Notes: generated by a model not told the origin, from the letters alone. Positions 8,404-16,984 are shown, numbered from the stretch's first letter. The stretch: DNA of 64,000 nt from CAZTAO01 sp964611645 (GCA_964611645.1 CAZTAO010000008.1:1-64000); one strand, 5' to 3'. Program-made: numbers and translations.

Positions 8404-11067
8404 CTAACCCATCACAATATTAACCAATTTCCCCTTCACCACAATGACCTTGCGGATGGTTTTGCCTGCCAGTTCGGACTGGATTTTCTCGCTGGCCAGG
8501 GCGGCGGTTTTGGTGGTTTCTTCGTCTGCGTCGGCTGGGATTACCAGCTTCTCGCGGACTTTGCCGTTGATCTGGGCTACTATCTCCACCTCATCAGCCT
8601 TGGCGACCTCCGGGTCGTAGCCGGGCCACTGGGCATCCAGCGTGAAGCCTTCCTTGCCCAGCGCTTCCCAAAGTTCGTCGGCGATGTGCGGGGTCATCGG
8701 GGCCAGGAGCAGGATCAGGTTCTCGATTGCTTCGGACATTACAGCGGAAGACCCCTCACCCCCGCCCTCTCCCGCAAGGGGAGAGGGGATAGATGCCGCG
8801 TATGAGTACATCTCATTCACCATCTCCATCAGCGCCGCGACGGCTGTGTTGAATGCGAACTTCTCTATGTCCTCGCCTACTTTTCGGATGGTTTGGTGGG
8901 TCTTTCGTCGCAGGGACTTGGCTGCGGGGTTCGCGGCGGCTTCATCGGCCGCGCCTGATGCCCAGTTGGGGTCGAAGCGCTCGCTCCAGTCATTCACCAG
9001 CCTCCAAACGCGTCCCATAAACCGGTACGCGCCATTCATTCCGTCTTCGCTCCACTGGACCGCATCCTCAAATGGCGCGACGAACAGTTCATAGACCCGC
9101 AGCGAGTCAGCGCCGAACTTTTCGGCCATCGCGTCCGGCGTGACCACGTTGCGCTTGGACTTGCTCATCTTCACGAACTTCCAGATGACCTTCTCCGCCG
9201 GATACTTCTCCACTTCCTCCGGGAACAGCGGGATCAGGTCGCGGTCCTCGCCATCGTCACCCTCAGCCTCAACGTTCTCGCCCATCTCCATAGTCCGATG
9301 CGGAGTCTTGGCAAGCACCATCCCCTGGTTCATCAGCTTCGCGAACGGCTCCACAAACGGCACCAAGCCGGCATCATGCAATACCTTTGTCCAGAACCGC
9401 GCGTACAGCAGGTGCATGACAGCGTGCTCAGCCCCTCCAACATACAGGTCCACCGGCAGCCAGTACTTCGCCAGTTCTTTGTCGAATGCTGCGGTATCCA
9501 GCTTCGGGCTGACAAACCGCAGGAAATACCAACTGGAGCAGGCGAACCCACCCATGGTATCGGTCTCGCGCTTGGCCGGCCCGCCGCATGCGGGGCACTT
9601 CACATTCACAAACTCAGGAATGTTGGCCAGCGGAGACTCCCCGGTCCCCGACGGCACGTAGTTCGCCACGTCCGGCAGGGTTACCGGCAGGTCTTCATCC
9701 GGCACAGGCTGCTCGCCGCAATTCTCGCAATGGATAATCGGTATAGGCGCGCCCCAATATCGCTGCCTGGAAATGAGCCAGTCGCGCAGCTTGAAATTGA
9801 CCCGGAACTTGCCCCGCCCAGTCTCATCCAGCCACTCGGTAACTGTCTTCTTTGCCACCGCCCCAGGGGTCCCGGTGAATTCGCCGGAGTTGAACATATC
9901 GCCGTATTCACCGTGAAATGTGAACCCGCCGAACTCCTCCGAGATGTCGACCTGGTAGCCTTCGGGAGCCTCGGGGTGCTTGATCACGGGAATAATGTCT
10001 ATCTCAAACTTGCTCGCAAACTCAAAATCCCGCTCATCGTGGGCCGGGACGGCCATAATCGCACCCGTGCCATAGCCCATCATAACGTAGTCGGCAATCC
10101 AAATTGGTATCTGCTTGTCGTTGACCGGGTTAGTGGCATACGCGCCGGTGAAGACGCCCGTCTTTTCCTTCTCGGTAGACTGCCTCTCGATGGCGCTCTG
10201 CCTCTGCGCGGACTTCCGATACTCCTCCACCTCGGCTTTCTTGTCGGCGCTGGTCAGCTTATCAACCAGAGGATGCTCAGGAGCAAGCACCATAAACGTC
10301 GCGCCCCAGAGGGTGTCCGGGCGGGTGGTGTAGACAACTATTTCATCACCCTGTTCGCTCTTGAACACCACCTCCGCGCCCTCGCTGCGCCCGATCCAGT
10401 TCTTCTGCATCAGCTTGATGGATTCCGGCCAGTCGATGGTGTCCAGGTCGTCTATCAGGTGGTCGGCGTAATCGGTGATCTTGAAGAACCACTGCGGCAG
10501 GTCCTTCTTCTCGATATATGTATCGCATCGCCAGCAGCGCGCGTCTTTAACTTCCTCATTGGCAAGCACTGTAGAGCAGGACGGGCACCAGTTGGCCGGG
10601 GCGAAAGACCGATAGGCCAGCCCGCGCTTATACAGCAGCAGGAATATCCACTGGGTCCACTTGTAATAGTCCGGCGAACTCGAGTTGATCTCGCGCGACC
10701 AGTCGTAGCTGATGCCGATGAGGTCCATCTGACGCTTGTAGGTAGCCACATACTCCGGAACGGTGCGCTTGGGGTGGCTGTTCTTCTTGATGGCTTCGTT
10801 TTCAGCAGGCAGGCCGAACGCGTCCCACCCCATCGGGTGGAGTACGCTGAACCCGTTCATCCGCTTGTAGCGGCACTCGACATCGGTGGGGATGTAGTTA
10901 CGGCAGTGCCCGACCGAAAGCCCCGCGCCGCTGGGGTAGGGGAAGAAGTCCAGGCCGTAGAACTTGGGCTTGGTGGTGTTGTCCTCGGTCCGGAAGAGGT
11001 CCGCTTCGCGCCACTTCTCCTGCCACTTCTTCTCGATCTCGGTAAACTCATACTTGCGATCAGCCAT
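8404..11067 (-). CDS. leuS: Leucyl-tRNA synthetase
   Basis: Charges tRNA-Leu in the cytoplasm. 887 aa from the ATG at 11067 (MADRKYEF), which matches the family N terminus; the frame is open further upstream but reads through a repeat. Class I signatures: FPYPSGAGLSVGHCRNY (the HIGH box appears as SVGH) and KMSKSKRN. The CP1 editing domain, a zinc-type CPSC...CWRC segment and the C-terminal anticodon and VIAQINGKVR region are present. Residues around 759-774 (PSPLAGEGGGEG) are encoded by a dispersed palindromic repeat inserted in frame just before the conserved LLLAPMTPHIADELW helix. A GAGAGG sequence precedes the start. Confidence 0.95.
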   Translation of the reverse strand: MADRKYEFTEIEKKWQEKWREADLFRTEDNTTKPKFYGLDFFPYPSGAGLSVGHCRNYIPTDVECRYKRMNGFSVLHPMGWDAFGLPAENEAIKKNSHPKRTVPEYVATYKRQMDLIGISYDWSREINSSSPDYYKWTQWIFLLLYKRGLAYRSFAPANWCPSCSTVLANEEVKDARCWRCDTYIEKKDLPQWFFKITDYADHLIDDLDTIDWPESIKLMQKNWIGRSEGAEVVFKSEQGDEIVVYTTRPDTLWGATFMVLAPEHPLVDKLTSADKKAEVEEYRKSAQRQSAIERQSTEKEKTGVFTGAYATNPVNDKQIPIWIADYVMMGYGTGAIMAVPAHDERDFEFASKFEIDIIPVIKHPEAPEGYQVDISEEFGGFTFHGEYGDMFNSGEFTGTPGAVAKKTVTEWLDETGRGKFRVNFKLRDWLISRQRYWGAPIPIIHCENCGEQPVPDEDLPVTLPDVANYVPSGTGESPLANIPEFVNVKCPACGGPAKRETDTMGGFACSSWYFLRFVSPKLDTAAFDKELAKYWLPVDLYVGGAEHAVMHLLYARFWTKVLHDAGLVPFVEPFAKLMNQGMVLAKTPHRTMEMGENVEAEGDDGEDRDLIPLFPEEVEKYPAEKVIWKFVKMSKSKRNVVTPDAMAEKFGADSLRVYELFVAPFEDAVQWSEDGMNGAYRFMGRVWRLVNDWSERFDPNWASGAADEAAANPAAKSLRRKTHQTIRKVGEDIEKFAFNTAVAALMEMVNEMYSYAASIPSPLAGEGGGEGSSAVMSEAIENLILLLAPMTPHIADELWEALGKEGFTLDAQWPGYDPEVAKADEVEIVAQINGKVREKLVIPADADEETTKTAALASEKIQSELAGKTIRKVIVVKGKLVNIVMG
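8751..8790. repeat. CTCTCCC-type palindromic repeat, copy inside leuS
   Basis: The 40 bp carry CCCCTCACCCC, CCCTCTCCC, a GCAA loop and GGGAGAGGGG, in inverse orientation to copy 1 on the plus strand. In leuS they are translated as a Gly/Pro-rich stretch (PSPLAGEGGGEG). Copies elsewhere in the window are intergenic. Confidence 0.85.
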
Positions 11068-11225
11068 CTCGCGCCGCCTCTCATACACAAACCAGCGGAA
11101 CCGACCGACTTCTCGGAGGTCCCGCTCGGGGTTAGTACATTCTATATACAGCTTGATTATAGATTCGCAGCCTCGCGCTGTCAAACGAATCGCGAAAAGC
11201 GCGAAGAAGCGCGAATGACGCGAAA

Positions 11226-11310
11226 TCCCCTCCCCTCGCCGGGGGAGGCGCTGCCCGACAGCAACCCCCAGCGGAGTTGGGTTGCGAGAGGGGCTAGGGA
11301 GAGGTTCTCC
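11226..11310. repeat. CTCTCCC-type palindromic repeat, long form (leuS upstream region)
   Basis: This long form has a central GCGCTGCCCGACAGCA segment similar to those at 43041 and 47437. It lies in the 323-bp gap between leuS (start 11067) and the acyltransferase gene (stop 11391). The rest of that gap, 11068-11225, shows no convincing gene, promoter or T-box leader to me. Confidence 0.75.
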
Positions 11311-11390
11311 GAGGTTGGCGATTCTGCACTGAGCAATGTACTGACGGAACCAGCTCTCCAACGGAGAAACGACCGATGATCGCCGACCAC

Positions 11391-11912
11391 CTACATCCCA
11401 AAATGCTCCCGCAATACCTTGACCTTCTCTTCCGGCGACAGGTTGTGGATGTGCATTGCCTTGCTTTCGATCTTGGCGTGGTACTCCTCGAGGGTGCATA
11501 TCTTTCTGGCGGGGACTCCAGCCACCACCGTCCTTGGCTCAACATCCTTTGTGACAACCGCCCCCACGCCTACCACCGCATATTCCCCGATGTTGACCCC
11601 AGGCAGGATGATGGCGCGCAGCCCGATGAATGCATAGTCACCCACCGTGATCGGGCCGAAGACATCGATGTCAGGGTCCTCCTTCCGAAACGCCCACACA
11701 GCGCCGTCGTGCGTGACGAACTGAACCCCGCCGGCCACCGTCACGTAGTTGCCCAGCCTAATAAGGAATGGTTCGGAGCCGAAAGTCTCCGGGGTAGTGG
11801 CATAGAATCGGCAGCCTTCGCCGACCTCCACCCCTCTTCGCCTGGCGAACGCGATGGGGTCAGAGGCCAGTTGATAGGTGTTCCAAAGCTTTGTGAACAG
11901 CTTGGCGATCAT
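11391..11912 (-). CDS. Left-handed beta-helix (hexapeptide repeat) acyltransferase
   Basis: 173 aa from the ATG at 11912, chosen because AGGAG lies 8 nt upstream; the frame extends further but without a ribosome site. Isoleucine/valine-spaced hexapeptide turns run from about residue 25 to 140 (VGDYAFIGLRAIILPGVNIGEYAVVGVGAVVTKDV cut across residues ~95-130), followed by the VVAGVPARKI ending typical of CatB/NodL/WbbJ-like acetyltransferases. The catalytic His probably lies in FVTHDGAV. Likely acetylates a sugar or sugar nucleotide. No companion glycosyltransferase is adjacent. Confidence 0.85.
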   Translation of the reverse strand: MIAKLFTKLWNTYQLASDPIAFARRRGVEVGEGCRFYATTPETFGSEPFLIRLGNYVTVAGGVQFVTHDGAVWAFRKEDPDIDVFGPITVGDYAFIGLRAIILPGVNIGEYAVVGVGAVVTKDVEPRTVVAGVPARKICTLEEYHAKIESKAMHIHNLSPEEKVKVLREHFGM

Positions 11913-12076
11913 ATTGCACACTCCTGTTGACTGATGGGCGTCGGCGGTGGCGACACAACTCCGCGCCACATCCGTACACTACGACAAAGCAGTTGGATTT
12001 CCCTGCCATTGGATGGACAAACATGCCTCAACTGGCGGCTCGACAGCCGCCATCCAGCCGTGGCCTTTGCCCAAGC

Positions 12077-12105
12077 TTGAAACATCGCTCGAAAAATGGT
12101 ATATT
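12077..12105 (+). promoter_or_regulatory. Promoter of rnpB
   Basis: A -35 TTGAAA (12077-12082), 17-bp spacer and -10 TATATT (12100-12105) place the transcription start at about 12111, exactly where the RNase P RNA begins. An 8-bp hairpin (12033-12040/12045-12052) lies just upstream. Confidence 0.8.
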
Positions 12106-12110
12106 CTGTT

Positions 12111-12471
12111 GAGCGAGTCGGGTGGTCGCCCGCCTTTTGGTGGGAGGAAAGTCCGGGCTCCGCAGGGCAGGATGGTTGCTAACGGCAACTGTTTCGCGCG
12201 GGCNNNNNNNNNNCGCGCGGGCGGAATAAGGAAAGTGCCACAGAAAAGAAACCCCCTCGGGGTAACCCGCGGGAGAGCTGAAACGGTGGTGTAAGAGACC
12301 ACCAGCTCCGTCGTGAGACGGAGGCTTGGCAAACCCCATCCGGAGCAAGGCTGAATAGGGAAGGGCTGAAGCTGCTCGCCGACCTTCCGGGACAGCCGCT
12401 AAAGCCGCGTGGCAACGCGCGTGCATAGATAGATGATCACCGACTACAGAACCCGGCTTATAGACTCGCTC
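12111..12471 (+). ncRNA. rnpB: RNase P RNA, bacterial class A (contains a 10-N assembly gap)
   Basis: Catalytic RNA of RNase P, which removes 5' leaders from pre-tRNAs. The universal P4 strand GAGGAAAGTCCGGGCTCC is present near 12145, the CAGGGCAGGATG block follows, then AAGTGCCACAGAAA, GGAGCAAGGCTGAATAGGG and the 3' conserved ACAGAACCCGGCTTATAG. The ends pair (GAGCGAGT with ACTCGCTC), defining the limits. The gap at 12204-12213 falls in the P8-P9 region and is flanked on both sides by the same 9 bases, CGCGCGGGC. Confidence 0.95.
12204..12213. other. Assembly gap of 10 N within rnpB
   Basis: Ten N bases separate two copies of CGCGCGGGC (12195-12203 and 12214-12222). A fixed 10-N spacer flanked by identical ends suggests a scaffolder joined two contigs that actually overlap by 9 bp. 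Confidence 0.9.
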
Positions 12472-12544
12472 CCCGCAATTTCGGCGCAGATCGCAGATAG
12501 CTGGCGCAGACTCGTCATCATAGTTAACCACAGGGGTGATAGGT

Positions 12545-15004
12545 ATGTCGTTTCGAGACCGATTCCTTTTCCTCGCGCTTGTGCTGTTTCTTTGCTTTTC
12601 AGGCTCGGTAGTCTGGGCAGCGGCAGCCGGCCCGGAGAAGATAGAGCTCAAGGTCAACCAACTCCCGAACTTCTCGGGGCAAGACATCGGCAGCCGCGCC
12701 GAATCGGCGGTCGTCAGGGCGTTCCTGAAGAAGTATCCAAGTATCACACTAATCAAGGGAACGGGTCTGATGATCCAGGGTGGGTCCAATACCATGGATA
12801 TGGTCCCCCTGATGCAGATCGCGGGAGACATCTCTCCCACCGTCCTCTACGTGAACTACCGCCTCTCGGATACCTACATCCAAAGCGGTTTCCTCCGACC
12901 CCTCGATGATTTCGTAGCCAAGATTCCTCCCGCCGAGCTTGCCAGGCGCGTACCGCCTGCGGTCAAACCGGTCATCTACCGCACCGGGCCGGACGGCAAG
13001 AAGCACTGGTGGGCCATCCCCACCAACAAGCTTGTACGCGTGCTTACATGGCGGCGCGACCGGTTCGCGCAGGCCGGCCTTGACCCCGACCGTGCTCCGA
13101 CCACGTGGACCGAGATGGAAGAGTACGCCAAGAAGCTCACGAAGCCCAAGTCCAACCGATACGGCATGGGCTTCACCAAGGGCGACATCTCCAGTTGGGA
13201 CTTCGTGAACCTGTTGTGGTCGAGAGGCGGAGAAGTCGTGTCTCAGGACGCCGACGGCAACTGGCATCCGAACTTCAACAGCCCCGAGATGGTGGACGCG
13301 CTCTACTTTTATCTGAGAATGACCGCTACCCCATGGAAGGGACCTGACGGCGAGAAGTTAAGAGGCTTTTCACTCCGGGACGCCGGGATAGGTCTGTTCA
13401 TGACTGGCGAGCCGATTGCCATGAGCTTCACCTACCTCGACCAGCGGCTGAACGTCCACGAACCCGGACTGGTGGGTTTTGGGCCTGTTCCGCATTCAGA
13501 GAAAGCTCCCAACAGCGCGTCGGAGATCAACTCGATGATGTTGGGGATATATTCCGGACACAAAGACCCCAAGCTTGTGGATGCTGCCTGGAAGTATATG
13601 TCCTACCTCGACAGCGACGAGGCCAACAGTATCCGCACCAAGATATACGTCCAGAACGGCTTCGGCAAGTTTGTCGACCCTCTTCTGCTTGAGCAGTTTG
13701 GCTACACGGACTATCTCAAGCAGGTGGACAAGGCGTGGATCAAAGTCTACAAATACAACATGCAATACGGCAAGCCGGAGCCTTACGGCAAGAACTGCGC
13801 CGTTGTATACCGCGAGATGTCTCGACCCATCGAGCAGGCCATCAATGACAAAACGGCCCTTGCAGCGCTGGACAAGGGCGATGAAGTTGCCTGCAAGGCT
13901 CGCCTGAAACAGATACTTGATGTTGCCCAGGTAGAAACCGCGAAACGCATGTATGGCACCCTGCCTGCCCCCGTGAAGAAGATGCGGCTAAACCTGACTC
14001 TCATCTTCCTGATCTGTACCGTCATAGTATTTACCGGCGCGACTGTATATCTGATGAAGGTACTGCGGACGCAGGTTCCTTCGGGAGTGCCAAGCCAGAG
14101 CAAGCTCTATTGGGCAGTTCTCCTCTTGCTTCCGGCAGCCATTACAGTTGTGGTGTGGCAATATCTGCCGCTATTCCGTGGGACAGTAATGGCGTTCCAG
14201 GACTACAACATCATGGGCAACTCGAGGTTTGTTGGGGTGGAAAACTTCTCCACCATTCTCTTCGATCCCAACTTCTGGCACTCCATTATGATCACGCTGG
14301 TCTATGTGGTGCTCTACATGGTGTTCGCGTTCCTGTCGCCGATATTCCTGGCGATCCTGCTCTCCGAGGTGCCCAAGGGGAAGGTGCTCTTCCGAACGCT
14401 CTTCTACCTGCCGGCGGTATTGTCCGGCCTGGTTGTAGCCTTCTTGTGGAAGAGTTTCTATACGCCCACCGGCCTCCTCAACAGTGTTCTCGGCTATTTG
14501 CATTTGGACAAAGTGGTGATGTGGATAGCTAACAGCGATGTGGCGGTCAACTGGCTGGACAATCCCAAGCTGGCGATGGCCGCGATACTGCTGCCGGTAA
14601 TCTGGGGAGGGATGGGGCCGGGTTCACTTATCTACCTGGCCGCGTTCAAGACGATTCCTGAAGACCTCTACGAGGCTGCGGAGGTGGACGGCGCTGGTAT
14701 TCGAAGAAAGATATGGAATATCACGCTGCCATCGATCAGAATGCTGATACTTATCAATGCAGTCGGCGCGTTTATGGGCGCGTTTATGGCTGCCGATATG
14801 GTCTTCGCAATGACCGGAGGCGGTCCCTACACTCCGGACGGCGCAACCGAGATGGTAGGTTTGCAGCTCTTCTATACTGCGTTCATGTACTTGAAGTTCG
14901 GAGTGGCCAACGCGATGGCCTGGGTTCTGGGCTTCATGCTCATCGGGTTCACCCTGCTGCAACTCAAGACTCTGAGCAGAGTCGAATTCAAGGGAGGACG
15001 GTAA
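12545..15004 (+). CDS. Fused ABC importer protein: extracellular solute-binding domain plus MalF-type permease
   Basis: 819 aa. A signal-like N terminus (FRDRFLFLALVLFLCFSGSVVWA) leads into a family-1 sugar-binding protein (about residues 30-440, with typical GIGLFMTGEPIAMSF and INSMMLGIYSGHKDP segments). A membrane helix follows (about 478-500), then a CUT1 permease (about 519-819) with the cytoplasmic EAA loop EDLYEAAEVDGAG near residue 710. Topology is coherent: binding domain outside, permease N terminus inside. The ATG at 12545 follows AGGGGTG; GTG 12536 is less likely. The partner permease starts 6 bp downstream. Free or lipid-anchored binding proteins are the CUT1 norm, so the fusion is notable. 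No ATPase is in the locus. Confidence 0.88.
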   Translation: MSFRDRFLFLALVLFLCFSGSVVWAAAAGPEKIELKVNQLPNFSGQDIGSRAESAVVRAFLKKYPSITLIKGTGLMIQGGSNTMDMVPLMQIAGDISPTVLYVNYRLSDTYIQSGFLRPLDDFVAKIPPAELARRVPPAVKPVIYRTGPDGKKHWWAIPTNKLVRVLTWRRDRFAQAGLDPDRAPTTWTEMEEYAKKLTKPKSNRYGMGFTKGDISSWDFVNLLWSRGGEVVSQDADGNWHPNFNSPEMVDALYFYLRMTATPWKGPDGEKLRGFSLRDAGIGLFMTGEPIAMSFTYLDQRLNVHEPGLVGFGPVPHSEKAPNSASEINSMMLGIYSGHKDPKLVDAAWKYMSYLDSDEANSIRTKIYVQNGFGKFVDPLLLEQFGYTDYLKQVDKAWIKVYKYNMQYGKPEPYGKNCAVVYREMSRPIEQAINDKTALAALDKGDEVACKARLKQILDVAQVETAKRMYGTLPAPVKKMRLNLTLIFLICTVIVFTGATVYLMKVLRTQVPSGVPSQSKLYWAVLLLLPAAITVVVWQYLPLFRGTVMAFQDYNIMGNSRFVGVENFSTILFDPNFWHSIMITLVYVVLYMVFAFLSPIFLAILLSEVPKGKVLFRTLFYLPAVLSGLVVAFLWKSFYTPTGLLNSVLGYLHLDKVVMWIANSDVAVNWLDNPKLAMAAILLPVIWGGMGPGSLIYLAAFKTIPEDLYEAAEVDGAGIRRKIWNITLPSIRMLILINAVGAFMGAFMAADMVFAMTGGGPYTPDGATEMVGLQLFYTAFMYLKFGVANAMAWVLGFMLIGFTLLQLKTLSRVEFKGGR

Positions 15005-15010
15005 CCTAAA

Positions 15011-16768
15011 ATGGCTATACTCCCAAACATAGGCCGTAAAGGCCTCAAGGTACGAATTGCCATAGTGCTGACGTATGCCCTGCTGATAGTCGGCAGCATA
15101 ACCATGGTCTACCCGCTGATGATTATGCTCTCGGGCAGTATCAAGGGCAAGGCAGATACCGAGATACTGGATCCTTTCCCCCAAGCTGCGTACTCAGAAG
15201 CTGTCCAGTTCCAGCGGTTTGAGGAAGACCGATACGACATTCTCAAGAACCTCTCCAACGCGTACGGCGAGGAGTTGTTCAAGTTCCAGGATGCCAAGGT
15301 CCCGCAGGGCGCAAAGAACGCGGATGCCTTTGCGGACTTCATCAACAAGAACATCGACTCGTTCCCAGTGCAGTTCTACCAGACCTCCGGAATAAGCAAA
15401 CGCGGCCTGAGGGCTTTCAAGCAGGTCCTGCGCAAAGAGAACGAGACCATCGAGCAGTTCAACCTGAAATACGACAACGGACTGCGATCCTGGAACGACC
15501 TGACAGGTATCACCGACAACCCCTACACCAAGGAATACTCATACGACAAGAGCGACAAGCTGCTGAGCCGCTATGTCGAGTTCAAGGAATCTATGCCGGC
15601 GTGGGACAAGGGCGTGGTGAATATCGACGGCTTCTTCCTGGTCGAGCAGAAGTTGTTCCCGGAGATCAAGTCCGGCAAGATGAAGCCGCTGCGGATCGCG
15701 GCGGAGAAGTGCCCGACGGGTCCGGATGCGGTCTTGTGGACTGAGTTCGTGAAGCATCGGCTAAACCCTCTGTTCATCAAGATCGATGCCGCTGGTCTGG
15801 ATATGTACCACAAGTTCCTCTCCCAGAAGTTCTTCGGCAAGATCGAGCTGTTCAACAAGATCAACGACTGCAAGTACAAGAGCTTCAACGATGTGGGTGT
15901 GTCCGGGGATGAACTGCGCAACGCGGCTCTGCACGTGCTGTACACCCAGTTTGTGACCGATGTATGCCCAGTTGCCAACTTGAGCATAGACAGCCCCTCA
16001 ACGCGCTTCAGAAAAGCCATTGGCGACCCGACAGCCGAAGCGCCGTTCGTGGACTATGACTACAGTGTATTCAAGGCCAACAAGAAGGACTTCCTGAAGC
16101 AGGCGTTCACATTCAACTACAACTACGTGATTGACTACATAGTGCTCTACGGACGCGCTGTGTTCAACACGATAATATTCATCTTGATGGCAGTAGGTGG
16201 GGCGCTGCTGGTCAACCCGCTGGCGGCGTATGCATTGTCGCGCTTCAAGCTGAAGTCGACTTACTCGATACTGATGTTCTTCCTGACGACAATGGCGTTC
16301 CCCGGCGCCGTCACGATGATTCCCAACTTCCTTTTGCTAAAGCAGCTAGGCCTGCTTAACACGTTCTGGGCCCTGGTGCTGCCGGGTTTGGCAAGTGGGT
16401 TCAACATCTTCCTGCTCAAGGGGTTCTTCGACGCGATCCCGCAGGAGATCTATGAATCGGCGATGCTGGACGGCGCGGGTGAGTGGACGATGTTCTGGAG
16501 ATTCACCATGGCGCTCTCCAAGCCGATCCTCGCTCTGATTGCGTTGGGGGCTTTCACGGGCGCATATACCACCTATATGTTCGCCCTGATCATCTGCCCG
16601 GACGAGCGTATGTGGACTATTATGGTCTGGCTGTACCAAATGCAGCAGGGGGCGGAACAACCGATCATCTACGCGGCCCTTGTCTTGGCCGCCATACCAA
16701 CGCTGCTGGTGTTTGTGCTTTGCCAGAACGTGATCATGCGCGGTATCGTGGTGCCTGTGGAGAAATAG
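15011..16768 (+). CDS. MalG-type sugar ABC permease with a ~340-residue external loop
   Basis: 585 aa, about twice the usual MalG length. TM1 is at residues 15-40 and TM2 begins near 384 (VFNTIIFILMAVGGALLV), leaving roughly 340 residues between them, where MalG has only some tens. After that it is an ordinary CUT1 permease with the EAA loop PQEIYESAMLDGAG and the C-terminal hydrophobic helices. The extra region is hydrophilic, Lys/Phe-rich and largely helical in character. By topology it is extracytoplasmic, where it could dock the tethered binding domain of the upstream fusion. A GGGAGG ribosome site sits 13 nt before the ATG. A terminator follows. Confidence 0.87.
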   Translation: MAILPNIGRKGLKVRIAIVLTYALLIVGSITMVYPLMIMLSGSIKGKADTEILDPFPQAAYSEAVQFQRFEEDRYDILKNLSNAYGEELFKFQDAKVPQGAKNADAFADFINKNIDSFPVQFYQTSGISKRGLRAFKQVLRKENETIEQFNLKYDNGLRSWNDLTGITDNPYTKEYSYDKSDKLLSRYVEFKESMPAWDKGVVNIDGFFLVEQKLFPEIKSGKMKPLRIAAEKCPTGPDAVLWTEFVKHRLNPLFIKIDAAGLDMYHKFLSQKFFGKIELFNKINDCKYKSFNDVGVSGDELRNAALHVLYTQFVTDVCPVANLSIDSPSTRFRKAIGDPTAEAPFVDYDYSVFKANKKDFLKQAFTFNYNYVIDYIVLYGRAVFNTIIFILMAVGGALLVNPLAAYALSRFKLKSTYSILMFFLTTMAFPGAVTMIPNFLLLKQLGLLNTFWALVLPGLASGFNIFLLKGFFDAIPQEIYESAMLDGAGEWTMFWRFTMALSKPILALIALGAFTGAYTTYMFALIICPDERMWTIMVWLYQMQQGAEQPIIYAALVLAAIPTLLVFVLCQNVIMRGIVVPVEK

Positions 16769-16800
16769 ACCGCGCAAGCCGGTTTCTTTGGAATGTGAGT

Positions 16801-16840
16801 ATGTGGCTTCGGGAGATGTCTTCCCGAGGCCACATTCCTT
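16801..16840 (+). terminator. Terminator of the ABC importer genes
   Basis: A 14-bp stem with one G-U pair (16801-16814 with 16822-16835) and a 7-nt loop is followed by TCCTTTG. Immediately after it comes a TCATTCCGAACGCAGCGAGA sequence resembling a widespread intergenic repeat. Confidence 0.7.
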
Positions 16841-16901
16841 TGTCATTCCGAACGCAGCGAGAAATCTGCTTTTACACGCGGCAAACGGGCATGTAGGATA
16901 C

Positions 16902-16921
16902 ACTGGACATATATGTCCAGT
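16902..16921. promoter_or_regulatory. Perfect 20-bp palindrome, probable GntR operator
   Basis: ACTGGACATATATGTCCAGT is a perfect inverted repeat with 10-bp arms, ending 6 bp before the -35 box of the gntR promoter. Position and symmetry fit a dimeric repressor site for the regulator encoded immediately downstream. Confidence 0.7.
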
Positions 16922-16927
16922 TTCCTC

Positions 16928-16957
16928 TTGACAACTCCCACACCCACTCATTATAAT
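16928..16957 (+). promoter_or_regulatory. Consensus sigma-70 promoter of the gntR operon
   Basis: A perfect -35 TTGACA (16928-16933) and a perfect -10 TATAAT (16952-16957) are 18 bp apart. The predicted start at about 16964 gives a 21-nt leader to the TTG start with its AGGAG site. Such a strong promoter beside a palindrome implies repression in the absence of inducer. Confidence 0.85.
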
Positions 16958-16984
16958 GAGTATCAACACCAACAGGAGCCATTC

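Noticed and set aside
11068..11225. Possible T-box leader for leuS
   Set aside because: The GGTTCCGCTGG stretch loosely recalls the T-box, but the conserved AGGGTGGNACCGCG sequence and a following terminator are missing.
9298..11379. Open frame of 693 codons opposite leuS
   Set aside because: An antisense shadow of high-GC leuS codons; the amino-acid composition is unlike a protein and no family is recognisable.
12536..12544. GTG start for the fused importer
   Set aside because: The AGGGGTG ribosome site overlaps this codon and is correctly spaced for the ATG at 12545.
16913..16984. Upstream ATG for the GntR regulator
   Set aside because: It would make the promoter -35 and -10 coding and has no ribosome site; the TTG at 16985 has AGGAG.
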